Shown piece after piece: positions 52,794 through 61,363 of a DNA stretch of 64,000 bases. Position numbers and translations under genes: made by a program. The notes under the pieces were generated by a model, which saw only the letters and a list, made by a program, of their open reading frames with translations, did no database searches and had not been told where the DNA came from. Position 1 is the stretch's first letter, and each line of letters begins with the position of its first letter. The stretch is from DTPU01 sp963827855 (lineage in GTDB: Bacteria > Planctomycetota > Phycisphaerae > Sedimentisphaerales > Anaerobacaceae), in contig CAWHBY010000002.1 in assembly GCA_963827855.1 (NCBI GenBank), positions 3,596,001-3,660,000 of the forward strand. The letters are read 5' to 3'.

Positions 52794-52858
52794 AAAGAGA
52801 CCGGTGTATGTTGGAAATGAGTTTCTATACCGACCTAATTGTTGAAGGGAACGCCGCA

Positions 52859-52969
52859 ATGACACACACACTGTTTCTTGAGAACGCCGGGAAGGGTGAG
52901 GCCGTAATGATGGGCCTCTGGTTTGTGGACTTATCTATGCGAAAATGTCTGCGGCGTAGCGGGCATTAG
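52859..52969 (+). CDS. Possible 36-residue ORF in the glutamine synthetase leader
   Basis: ATG 52859 to TAG 52967-52969, with GAAGGGA about 9 bases upstream. The product MTHTLFLENAGKGEAVMMGL then LWFVDLSMRKCLRRSGH (the overlap GL/LW is as read) has no recognised relative. It is the first frame after the sigma-54 promoter. It could be a leader peptide, a degraded gene or chance. Confidence 0.2.
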   Translation: MTHTLFLENAGKGEAVMMGLWFVDLSMRKCLRRSGH

Positions 52970-53180
52970 GTTGGGGTGGGGTCCGTGCTGGCGGCGCGGA
53001 TCCCGCTCTTTTTGTCCACGCGACCTCGGATCACCACGCCCTGACGCCGATCTTCTTCCGGTGGCCAGCCCCTCTCGATGGCTGGGGACGCCGGACACAG
53101 GAGCCTGACCCAGCGATACGAAGGACGCCCCCTGATAACCTGAGACCTTTGTGCAGTTGTCCAGTATTGAGGAGACACCC

Positions 53181-55292
53181 ATGAAAGACTCATATGAATC
53201 GATCACCGAGTTGTTCGGCGCCAGCGTGTTCACGCATGCCGTCATGCGGGAGCGCTTGCCCAAGGATGTATACAAGTCACTGAAGAAGACCATCGAAGGC
53301 GAACAGCCCCTGGATCCGACCCTTGCCGGCGTGATCGCCAACGCCATGAAGGACTGGGCCATCGAGAAGGGGGCCACCCATTTCTGTCACTGGTTCCAGC
53401 CCATGACCGGCCTGACCGCCGAGAAGCACGACTCCTTCATCTCGCCCACGGCGGGCGGAGGCATGGTGATGGAGTTCAGCGGCAAGGAACTTTTCCAGGG
53501 TGAACCCGATGCCTCCTCGTTCCCGTCAGGCGGACTTCGGGCGACCTTCGAGGCCCGTGGCTATACGGCCTGGGACTGCACGAGCCCGGTCTTCGTCAAG
53601 GAAGACGGAAAGAACATCACGCTGTTCATCCCGAGCGCCTTCTTTGCCTACACCGGCATGGCCCTGGACAAGAAGACCCCGCTGCTCCGGTCCATGGACG
53701 CCCTCAACAAGCAGGCCATCCGGGTGCTCAGGGCCCTGGGTAATACCCAGTCCAAGCGGGTGATCGCCACGCTCGGACCCGAACAGGAGTACTTCCTGGT
53801 GGACCGCGGTTTCTTCGACGAGCGAATGGACCTGATCCTGACCGGCCGCACCCTGTTTGGTGCGCCGTCGCCGAGAGGTCAGGAGATGAACGACCACTAC
53901 TTCGGCACGCTCCACGAGCGGGTGGCCTCATTCATGCACGAGGTCAATACCGAGTGCTGGAAGCTGGGGGTCTCGGCCAAGACCCAACACAACGAAGTGG
54001 CTCCTTCGCAGTACGAGCTGGCCCCGATCTTCACCACGGCCAACGTGGGCAGCGATCACAATCAACTGGTCATGGAGACCCTGCACAAGGTCGCCAGGCG
54101 ACATGGCTTTGAGTGCCTGCTCCATGAGAAACCGTTTGCCGGCGTCAACGGGTCCGGGAAGCACGTGAACTGGAGCATGACGACCGACGACGGCATCAAC
54201 CTGCTCGAGCCGGGCAAGACGCCCGCACGAGAACATGGTCTTCCTGGTGGTGCTCGGCGCCGTTCTGAGGGCGGTGGACAAGTACGCGGCCCTGCTGCGG
54301 GCCACGGTGGCCACTGCAGGCAACGACCACCGGCTGGGCGCACACGAGGCCCCGCCGGCCATCGTCTCGGCCTTCTTGGGCGAGCAGTTGACGGACATCC
54401 TCGAACAGTTGGCCCAGGGCGGCGCCAAGAGCTCGAAGAAGGGCGGAGAGATCCGAGCTCGGTGTCTCGACCCTGCCGTCCCTGCCCAAGGACTCGACGG
54501 ATCGCAATCGGACCAGCTCGTTTGCCTTTACGGGCAACAAGTTCGAGTTCCGCATGTGCGGATCGAGCCAGTCTGTCTCGGGGCCGGCCTTCGTGCTCAA
54601 TACCATCGTGGCGGATGTCTTCTCCGAGATCGCGGACAAGCTGGAGTCTGCCAAGGATGTGGAGGCCGAGGCCCAGAAGCTCCTGCACAAGATCGCCAAT
54701 GAGCACGGACGCATCGTCTACAATGGGGACAACTACACCGACGCCTGGGTCAAGGAGGCCAAGAAGCGGGGCCTGCCGAACCTCCGGTCCACAGTCGAGG
54801 CCCTCAGCCACATCATGGATGAGCCCAACGTGAAGGTCTTCGAGACGCCACGGCGTGCTGAGCAAGGAGGAACTCCAGGCCAGGACCGACATCCTGCTGG
54901 AGACCTACAGCCTGGCCGTCAACATCGAGGCCCTGACCATGGTGAGCATTGCCCAGCGGCAGATCGCCCCAGCCGTGGAGCAGTACTGCCAGTCCCTGGC
55001 GGGGACCGTCGCTGCCCTGTCAGAGGCCAAGGCCGGCGCCAAGACGCCTACGGCCAAGCTCAAGAAGGTCTGCGGCCTCCTGGATGACCTGGCCGATCGT
55101 GGCGCGGACCTGGAGAAGGCCATTGCCGAGGCCAAGGGTCTGGGTGATATCCTGGAGAAGGCCACCGCGTACCGGGACTCGGTCGCACCGGCCATGAAGG
55201 CCCTGCGCAAGGCCGCCGACGAGCTGGAGACGCTGGTGGACGCCGAAGTCTGGCCGCTGCCGACCTATGGTCAGATGTTCTTTATGAGGTGA
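53181..55292 (+). CDS. glnN: Glutamine synthetase type III, frame broken three times
   Basis: The ATG at 53181 has GAGGAGA 6 bases upstream. The joined product is about 703 residues, the GSIII size (about 700-730; GSI is about 470). Signatures: CHWFQPMTGLTAEKHDSFIS, PSAFFAYTGMALDKKTPLLR, GPEQEYFLVDRGFFDERMDL and KTQHNEVAPSQYELAPIF, then FVLNTIVADVFSEIADKLES. Extra single bases near 54225 (G), 54456 (G) and 54848 (C) shift the frame 0-1-2-0; all four pieces are conserved. It makes glutamine from glutamate, ammonium and ATP, completing the uptake-to-assimilation path of the island. Confidence 0.9.
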
Positions 55293-55400
55293 TGGATCTC
55301 GGTATATTCAGTTCCGTGCTTGATCTGCCGTGTGCCGGACTGTACACTCCTCAGTACGGGTGACCTGCCCGAGGCCTCTCTGGGGCGGCCAGGGCCGATC

Positions 55401-56669
55401 ATGCGACTGACTTGTCACGGGATCACGTATCACGATTGTCCGATTGAGTCGCGGGAGCAGATGACGCTGTCCGATGTGGAACGTCATCTGCTCCTGCGAC
55501 GTCTACACGCGCACGCCCATATCCGCGAGGCTGCGATCCTGCAGACCTGCAACCGGCTCGAGTTTTACCTCTTTTCCTCCAAGGACTTGGATGAAGTTGC
55601 CTTCCTGGCGGATGAGATGAGACAGCAGACTGCGGACGCGGAGGCGTGGCAGAGATACGCCAAGCACCTTACGGGTCTGGAGGCCGCGCGGCACCTCTTC
55701 GAGGTGGCCGCAGGGCTGGACTCCCAGATGATCGGCGAGAATCAGATCGTCTCCCAGGTCAAGACCGCCTACTCCGAGGCCCTCAGTGCACACACCAGCA
55801 GGCTGATCTTCCATCGTCTGTTCCACCTGGCCTTCAGGGCCGCCAAGGCAGTCCGGACCCACACAGACATCAATTGCGGGGCCGTGTCCGTGGGCCTGGC
55901 TGCAGTGGAGCTGGCCAAGGCCCGTATCGACCTATCCAAGGCCAAGGCCATGGTCATCGGCGCGGGCGAGAATGCACAGCTCGTGTCCACCCGTCTGGTC
56001 AAGGCCGGGGTGTCGGAGCTGATCATTGCCAACCGCGACCTCTGCCGCGCCCAGGACCTGGCCGGGCAGTTCAGCCAGGCCACCGCCATCGGTCTGGCCG
56101 ATCTGGCCAAGGCCTTTGCGTACGTGGACCTGGTGATCAGTTCCACGGCTGCAGAGGAACCCATCGTGACCTGTGAGACGGTCCGGCCGGTGCTGGCCCG
56201 CCGGCGTCAGCCCTTGCTGATCCTCGACGTCGCGGTACCGCGTGACATCGACCCCAAGGTGGGGCAGTTGCCCGGCGTGACCCTGAGAAACATCGATGAT
56301 CTGGGCGGCCAGGTGGAGCTCAACCACGCCAAGAGGAGCCGGGAGATCCCCAAGGCGAGGGCCATCGTGGATCAGTTTGTGACCGAGTTCGAACACTGGT
56401 ACGAGGGCCTGAGCGTGGTCCCCGTGATCGTCGGCCTGACCGAGAAGGGCACGACCATCGCCCGGCGTGAGGCCCAACGATACGCGGGCCAGTTCTGCGT
56501 CGAGGATCGGGAGAAGCTGGCCGTGTTTGCCGAATCCGTGGTGAAGAAGATTCTGCACGAACCGATCTGCTTCATCAAAGAGGCAGGCAACGAACCCACG
56601 GCCGAACAGTTGAGGGCGATTGACCTGATGAACCGGCTCTTCCGTCTCCAGGACGGGCCAGATGATTAG
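55401..56669 (+). CDS. hemA: Glutamyl-tRNA reductase
   Basis: It reduces glutamyl-tRNA(Glu) to glutamate-1-semialdehyde, the first step of C5 tetrapyrrole synthesis. Starting at ATG 55401 (MRLTCHGITYHDCPIESREQ), the catalytic cysteine in ILQTCNRLEFYLF is residue 50, as in E. coli. GLDSQMIGENQIVSQVKTAY and the NADPH site MVIGAGENAQLVSTRLVKAG are conserved. The C-terminal dimer helices end in LMNRLFRLQ. 422 residues is normal. The frame is open 27 codons further upstream without similarity. It overlaps hemC by 8 bases. Confidence 0.95.
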   Translation: MRLTCHGITYHDCPIESREQMTLSDVERHLLLRRLHAHAHIREAAILQTCNRLEFYLFSSKDLDEVAFLADEMRQQTADAEAWQRYAKHLTGLEAARHLFEVAAGLDSQMIGENQIVSQVKTAYSEALSAHTSRLIFHRLFHLAFRAAKAVRTHTDINCGAVSVGLAAVELAKARIDLSKAKAMVIGAGENAQLVSTRLVKAGVSELIIANRDLCRAQDLAGQFSQATAIGLADLAKAFAYVDLVISSTAAEEPIVTCETVRPVLARRRQPLLILDVAVPRDIDPKVGQLPGVTLRNIDDLGGQVELNHAKRSREIPKARAIVDQFVTEFEHWYEGLSVVPVIVGLTEKGTTIARREAQRYAGQFCVEDREKLAVFAESVVKKILHEPICFIKEAGNEPTAEQLRAIDLMNRLFRLQDGPDD

Positions 56670-57572
56670 CCTTAAGATGGCCACCCGGGGGGGGGCCTTG
56701 GCACTCGTTCAGACGCGGGCCACCGCTGCGCCGCTCAGGCGACAATGGCCGGAGGTCGACCTCGGACTCGAGGTTATCACTACGCAGGGAGACCGGGACC
56801 AGCGCACGGCCCTCTGGGACCTGCGTGATCGCCGCGGGCACAGAGGGATTTTTCACGACTCAACTCGAGGAGGCCCTGGTGGCCGGCAAGGCCGACCTGG
56901 CAGTGCACAGTTTCAAGGACCTGCCAACTCGCCAGGCGGAAGGCCTGTCCTTGGCTGCCCTGTGCCAGCGTCAGTTTCCCGAGGACTGCCTTGTTGCACC
57001 CGCCGGCATCCGGTCTTTCGAGGATCTGACTGAAGGCCCGGATAGGCACGTCGAGCCTGCGAAGGGCTGCCCAAGTCCGGCAGCAGCGATCCGACCTCCA
57101 GGTGGTTCCGATCCGGGGCAACGTTTCGACCCGCCTTGCCAAGCTCGATGCAGGACAGGTGGACGCCCTGGTCCTGGCCAGGGCGGGGCTGGAGCGGCTG
57201 GGCCTGGCCGGCCGGATCAGTTCCGTGCTTGATCCCAGGCTGTTCATCCCCGCGCCGGCCCAAGGGACCCTGGCCGTGCAGACCCGGGCCGCCGATGAAC
57301 AGACAAGCCGGATCGTGTCAGCGATCGACGAGCCCATGTCCCGGCTGCTGGCGGAGACCGAGCGCCAGATCCTGAGGGTCACGGGCTGCGGCTGTCATGC
57401 GCCCCTCGGCGCGTTTGCGGAGATCGTGGACGGCCAGGTGCACATCCATGCCTTCATCGCCGACCCTGAAGGTCGGCATTGGGTGCGGCGTCAGATCGCG
57501 GGGCCCACGGATCGGGCCCAGGCACTGGCCCGCGAGATCGCTGAAGACCTCATGAAAGGCCTCCCGCGATAG
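56662..57572 (+). CDS. hemC: Hydroxymethylbilane synthase (porphobilinogen deaminase), frame broken twice
   Basis: It joins four porphobilinogens into hydroxymethylbilane. The start overlaps hemA. Joined pieces read MISLKMATRGGALALVQTRA, GFFTTQLEEALVAGKADLAV plus HSFKDLPTRQAEGLSLAAL, then IGTSSLRRAAQVRQQRSDLQ and VVPIRGNVSTRLAKLDAGQV, ending with the cofactor Cys in VTGCGCHAPLGAFAEI. Shifts lie near 56831 (extra C) and 57035 (extra G or two missing bases). A run of nine G at 56687-56695 is also suspicious. hemD does not follow in the window. Confidence 0.88.
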
Positions 57573-57774
57573 GCGGAAGGCGGCTAATGGCGCCCATGAT
57601 CCGTAGGAGAGCCAGGATGCCTCGGAGGCGGGCCGAAGTTACGGCCGTGCGGCCCTTGAGGCCCGGGCGGCGAGCGACCCCATAGCCGCGGTCGTGGTGA
57701 CAGTCAGCCACGATGCAGCCCGTTGAACCCACGGCAATGGCGATCAGCACGAGCGACGATACGAGCACCTTCAT
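57550..57774 (-). CDS. Small predicted lipoprotein
   Basis: The ATG at 57774 has AAAGGAG 8 bases upstream. The N-terminus MKVLVSSLVLIAIAVGSTGC is a lipoprotein signal with the lipobox Cys in GSTGC at residue 20. The mature part is about 54 residues, begins IVADCHHDRGYGVARRPG and is Arg-rich. It is convergent with hemC and overlaps its last 23 bases. Function unknown; it should be anchored in a membrane by its lipidated cysteine. Confidence 0.6.
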   Translation of the reverse strand: MKVLVSSLVLIAIAVGSTGCIVADCHHDRGYGVARRPGLKGRTAVTSARLRGILALLRIMGAISRLPPIAGGLS

Positions 57775-58039
57775 GGGGTACGCTCCTTTCTTCAACTCAC
57801 TCCCGGATCGGCTCTTGCCTGGCCCCTTCACGGCAGGCCTGCTTCAGGGATCCGTGACGTCTGCCTATCTACCCCTATAAGGCGGAATCTGCCACCTGAG
57901 TAACGGCGGATGGGGTCTTTCCCCTTTTGCATAGACTTCTCTGGGGATTCTGCCAAGATATAGAAACAGTGACGGCCCGAGGCGCCGCGGCCTCCGCGGG
58001 GCCCAGGCCGCTCCTGCTGCTCGCGGTCGAGGCAAGTCG

Positions 58040-60379
58040 GTGCGTGGCCTGCCACTGGATGAAGGGGCCACCCGCGTCGTGGGTTCTAGAGTGCGTAAGA
58101 AGACCTGGGTCATCGTAACGGGGGCTGTTGTAGCAGTCGGGTGCGCTGCGGCAGCACTCCTCTTGTCCATCCGCATGAAAGCCCTCCGCATTGAAGACGT
58201 GCTTGCCCAGTATCAGGCGGACCGGACCTATAGCGGCATCACCCTCGACTATCCCCTCGATGAGACGTTGTTTCCACCTGAGATCGTGGCCCCGACGTTT
58301 CGGTGGAGGGACGCGAACCCCGGATGCAAGGCCTGGGTGGTGCGAGTCGAGCCCGGAACCGGCGGATCGCCCCTGAATGTCCTGATCCCCGTGCCGCAAT
58401 GGACCCCCTCGGTCCAGGAGTGGCAGGCCCTCAAGAAGGGCTCTGTCCTGCAGCCGGTGAGAGTGGCGATCCTGGGGGTCGCTCCAGGCAGACCGCCGGC
58501 CCTGCTCACGGGCGCCCGGGTCTCCTTTCGGACCTCGGCGGACCCGGTCGCCGCACCGCTGTTCTATCGTGAGGTGACTCTTCCCTTCATCGACGCCGTC
58601 AAGGATCCCTCCCTCATCCGCTGGCGATTCGGCTCCATCTCCTCGCCTCAGCAGCCTCCGGTCGTCCTGCAGAATCTGCCGGTGTGTGGGAATTGTCATT
58701 CGTTCAACCGGGACGGGACGATCCTGGCCATGGACGTGGACTACGCCAACAGCAAAGGCTCGTACGTGATCACGGCCGTCAAGCCGGAGATGACCCTCGC
58801 GACCAGTGACGTCATCACCTGGAATGACTATCAGAAAGAGGATGGGCAGCAGACTTTCGGTCTGCTGTCGCAGATCTCTCCGGACGGCCGGTACGTCCTG
58901 AGCACGGTCAAGGACCAGTCCGTGTTTGTCCCGCAGCCACCCTTGGCCTTCTCCCAGCTCTTCTTCCCGGTGCGGGGCATCCTGTGTGTCTACGACCGGC
59001 AGACCGGCACGTTCCAGGCCCTGCCGGGGGCGGATGATCCCCAGTTTGTGCAGAGCAATCCCACGTGGAGTCCCGACGGCCGGACGGTCGTCTTTGCCAG
59101 GACCCGGGCGTACGACCTCAAGAACCTCCGCAACCAGGGCCAGATCCTGCTGAGCCGTGAGGAGTGCAAGGAGTTCGTCGAGGACGCCAAGCAGTTCCTG
59201 TTCGATCTCTACAGGGTCCCGTTCAACGAGGGACGCGGCGGCGTGGCAGAGCCGCTCGCGGGGGCCTCGAAAAACGGGATGAGCAATTTCTTCCCCCGTT
59301 ACTCGCCGGATGGCCGGTGGATCGTATTCTGCAAGGCCAAGAGCTATATGCTGCTCCAGCGGGACAGCGAACTCTACATCGTGCCCGCGGAGGGCGGCCA
59401 GGCCCGCAGGCTCCGCGCGAATACCCGCCGGATGAACTCCTGGCATAGCTGGTCGCCCAACGGCAAATGGCTCGTCTTCTCCTCCAAGGCCTATTCGGAC
59501 TACACGCAACTGTGTCTGACCCACATCGACGAGAACGGGGAGAGCACGCCGCCGGTTCTTCTGTCCCACATGACGGCGTCTGACCGGGCCGCCAATATCC
59601 CCGAGTTCGTGAACGCGTCGCCCCAGGCCATCGCCAAGATCCACGAGCAGTTCCTCAACGACTACTCCTTTGTCCGGGCGGGCAACGAGTTCTTCAAGCA
59701 GGGCGACGCGGACCATGCCATTGCCGAGTATCAGAAGGCCATCGAGTTGAACCCCGACAACGCAACGGCCCATCTGAAGCTCGGCTTCCTCTTCTATCAG
59801 GTCAAGGACCGGTATGACGAGGGCATGGCTCACCTGCTTCGCGCGGTCCAGCTCGATCCCAAGGACCCTCGCGCCCAGTACGACCTGGGCATGGCCTATC
59901 TGCACCAGGCCAAGCTCGGAGAGGCCACCCGTCTGATCCAGGAGGCCCTGAAGGGCATGCCGGACGGCTTCGGCGAGCAGTACGAGCCTATCCAGATGCG
60001 GCTCCACCTGGCCGAGGCTCTGACGGCCGCGGGACAGTCGAAACAGGCCGAGGCCCCGTTGTTGGAGGCCCTGCGGCGGAGCCCCGGCCATCCGCAGGTG
60101 CTTTACGAGCTGGCCCTGGTCCAGGCCGATCAGGGCAGGATCGAGGAGGCCCTCGCCTCGTACAACAAGGCCGTCAAGACCACCCCTGCGGTGGACTCCT
60201 CGGCGCCGCTGCACCACATTTTGGCGACGTCATTTGTCCAGAAGAGGAGGTTTCAGGAGGCGATCCAGCACGAGGAGCGGGCCCTGGCACTCGCCCTCAG
60301 CCAAGGGGATCAGGAGTTCGTCCGGAAGATCGAGGCTACCCTGGCGAGCTGGAAGAGGCTGGCGGAGACCTCGAATTGA
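58040..60379 (+). CDS. Exported PD40 beta-propeller protein with CxxCH haem motif and TPR repeats
   Basis: One N-terminal membrane anchor or signal (TWVIVTGAVVAVGCAAAALL) lies near residues 22-45. A beta-sandwich region of about 110 residues follows, then LPVCGNCHSFNRDGTILAMD, where CGNCH (216-220) is a c-type haem attachment motif. PD40 blades follow (QISPDGRYVLS, TWSPDGRTVVFA, RYSPDGRWIVFC, SWSPNGKWLVFSS). The C-terminal third has five or six TPRs (AIAEYQKAIELNPDNATAHL). PD40 proteins with such a haem motif are known in Verrucomicrobia and planctomycetes but their role is unknown. GTG starts at 58040 and 58091 are possible. Confidence 0.8.
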   Translation: MRGLPLDEGATRVVGSRVRKKTWVIVTGAVVAVGCAAAALLLSIRMKALRIEDVLAQYQADRTYSGITLDYPLDETLFPPEIVAPTFRWRDANPGCKAWVVRVEPGTGGSPLNVLIPVPQWTPSVQEWQALKKGSVLQPVRVAILGVAPGRPPALLTGARVSFRTSADPVAAPLFYREVTLPFIDAVKDPSLIRWRFGSISSPQQPPVVLQNLPVCGNCHSFNRDGTILAMDVDYANSKGSYVITAVKPEMTLATSDVITWNDYQKEDGQQTFGLLSQISPDGRYVLSTVKDQSVFVPQPPLAFSQLFFPVRGILCVYDRQTGTFQALPGADDPQFVQSNPTWSPDGRTVVFARTRAYDLKNLRNQGQILLSREECKEFVEDAKQFLFDLYRVPFNEGRGGVAEPLAGASKNGMSNFFPRYSPDGRWIVFCKAKSYMLLQRDSELYIVPAEGGQARRLRANTRRMNSWHSWSPNGKWLVFSSKAYSDYTQLCLTHIDENGESTPPVLLSHMTASDRAANIPEFVNASPQAIAKIHEQFLNDYSFVRAGNEFFKQGDADHAIAEYQKAIELNPDNATAHLKLGFLFYQVKDRYDEGMAHLLRAVQLDPKDPRAQYDLGMAYLHQAKLGEATRLIQEALKGMPDGFGEQYEPIQMRLHLAEALTAAGQSKQAEAPLLEALRRSPGHPQVLYELALVQADQGRIEEALASYNKAVKTTPAVDSSAPLHHILATSFVQKRRFQEAIQHEERALALALSQGDQEFVRKIEATLASWKRLAETSN

Positions 60380-60401
60380 GCCCACGCGACGGCGCAGCCC
60401 G

Positions 60402-60911
60402 TCATCGTCGCTTGCGCTGGAAGAAGGCTCGCAGTTGCTCTGAGCACTCCCGGGCCAGCACGCCCCGCGTGACATCGAGCCTGTGGTTCAGCCGTGGGTC
60501 CTGCACGATGTTGTACAGGCTGTTGCAGGCGCCCGCCTTGGGGTCGTCGCATCCATACACGAGCCGGTCAATCCGGGCGAGCACCAGGGCGCCCGCGCAC
60601 ATGCAGCAGGGTTCCAAGGTGACGTAGAGCGTGCAGCCCTCCAGTCGCCAGCTCTCCAGGCTGGCGGCCGCCTGGGTCAGGGCGATGATCTCTGCATGGG
60701 CCGTAGGATCCTTGAGCTGCTCCCGCTCATTGTAGGCCTTGGCGACGATCAAGCCCTGGTGGACAATCAATGCACCGATGGGCACGTCGCCATTGGCCTC
60801 CGCGATCGCAGCCTGGTCGATGGCCAACCGGATGTAGCGTTCATCCCTCGCCACATCCTGTTCGGTCGGGCCATCGTTGGGACGCGCAAACCCCTCGTCA
60901 CGGCCGCCCAT
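60402..60911 (-). CDS. tadA: tRNA-specific adenosine deaminase TadA
   Basis: It converts the wobble adenosine of tRNA-Arg(ACG) to inosine. It has 169 residues. The zinc/catalytic motif is PTAHAEIIALTQAA (HAE) with TLYVTLEPCCMCAGALVLAR (PCxxC). GDVPIGALIVHQGLIVAKAY and YGCDDPKAGACNSLYNIVQD are typical. An N-terminal extension of about 20 residues is not conserved, so the start may be slightly downstream. It converges with the PD40-TPR gene and lies just before the tRNA pair. Confidence 0.95.
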   Translation of the reverse strand: MGGRDEGFARPNDGPTEQDVARDERYIRLAIDQAAIAEANGDVPIGALIVHQGLIVAKAYNEREQLKDPTAHAEIIALTQAAASLESWRLEGCTLYVTLEPCCMCAGALVLARIDRLVYGCDDPKAGACNSLYNIVQDPRLNHRLDVTRGVLARECSEQLRAFFQRKRR

Positions 60912-60929
60912 CTTGAGCCTTGGCCTTCA

Positions 60930-60960
60930 CCAGATCCAAAATCGCAAATCCAAAATGAAC
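60930..60960 (+). repeat. Short word repeat (ATCCAAAATC) beside tRNA-Glu
   Basis: AGATCCAAAATCGCAAATCC followed by AAAATGAACAA fills the gap between tadA and tRNA-Glu. It resembles one arm of the word-type spacers described for 9.6 kb. Confidence 0.4.
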
Positions 60961-60962
60961 AA

Positions 60963-61035
60963 TACCCCCAAGGGGAGTCGAACCCCTGTCTCCAGGATGA
61001 GAACCTGATATCCTAGGCCACTAGACGATGGGGGC
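60963..61035 (-). tRNA. tRNA-Glu (CTC)
   Basis: Reverse complement begins GCCCCCATCGTCTAGTGGCC and folds as a cloverleaf. The anticodon stem TCAGG/CCTGG has loop TTCTCAT, giving anticodon CTC. The T arm is AGGGG-TTCGACT-CCCCT. The acceptor stem is GCCCCCA/TGGGGGT (one G-T end pair), discriminator A. CCA is not encoded. Confidence 0.95.
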
Positions 61036-61039
61036 CTTA

Positions 61040-61117
61040 ACTAGTTATGGGTTGCGGGTTGGTGGTTTCGAGCAACGACTCGCAACTCACACCTCACAAC
61101 TCATAACTCGTAACCAC
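61040..61117 (+). repeat. Low-complexity inverted repeat (AACTCATAACTC words) between two tRNAs
   Basis: The left arm is AGTTATGGGTTGCGGGTTGG (from about 61044). The right arm contains CGCAACTCACACCTCACAAC and TCATAACTCGTAACC, its approximate complement. It fills the space between the two tRNA genes. Confidence 0.6.
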
Positions 61118-61119
61118 AA

Positions 61120-61193
61120 TGGCGGCGGGTGGATTCGAACCGCCGACCCTGGGCTTATGAATCCCATGCTCTAACCAACTGAGCTACGCCGCC
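61120..61193 (-). tRNA. tRNA-Met (CAT)
   Basis: Reverse complement begins GGCGGCGTAGCTCAGTTGGT. Acceptor GGCGGCG/CGCCGCC, D arm GCTC/GAGC, anticodon loop TTCATAA with CAT, T arm with GGTTCGAATCC. The fully paired first position suggests the elongator, not the initiator. CCA is not encoded. Confidence 0.95.
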
Positions 61194-61363
61194 AGCATTC
61201 TTAAGCCCGGCGATCTTAATCTTTTGGGGTCAGTGGTGTCAAGGTCGTTTCCAGGAATCAGTCTTTTTGATGTTGACTGGCCTGAGGCCAGGGCCTTAAT
61301 ATGTGCCGCGTTTTCCTGTCTTCAATAGGTCAAGGCCCGCTGGGCCGCTTGTTGCGAGGAACT

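Noticed and set aside
57875..60217. 780-codon open frame on the minus strand over the PD40-TPR gene
   Set aside because: Antisense shadow: the plus-strand frame shows signal, CxxCH, PD40 and TPR motifs, while the minus frame shows none.
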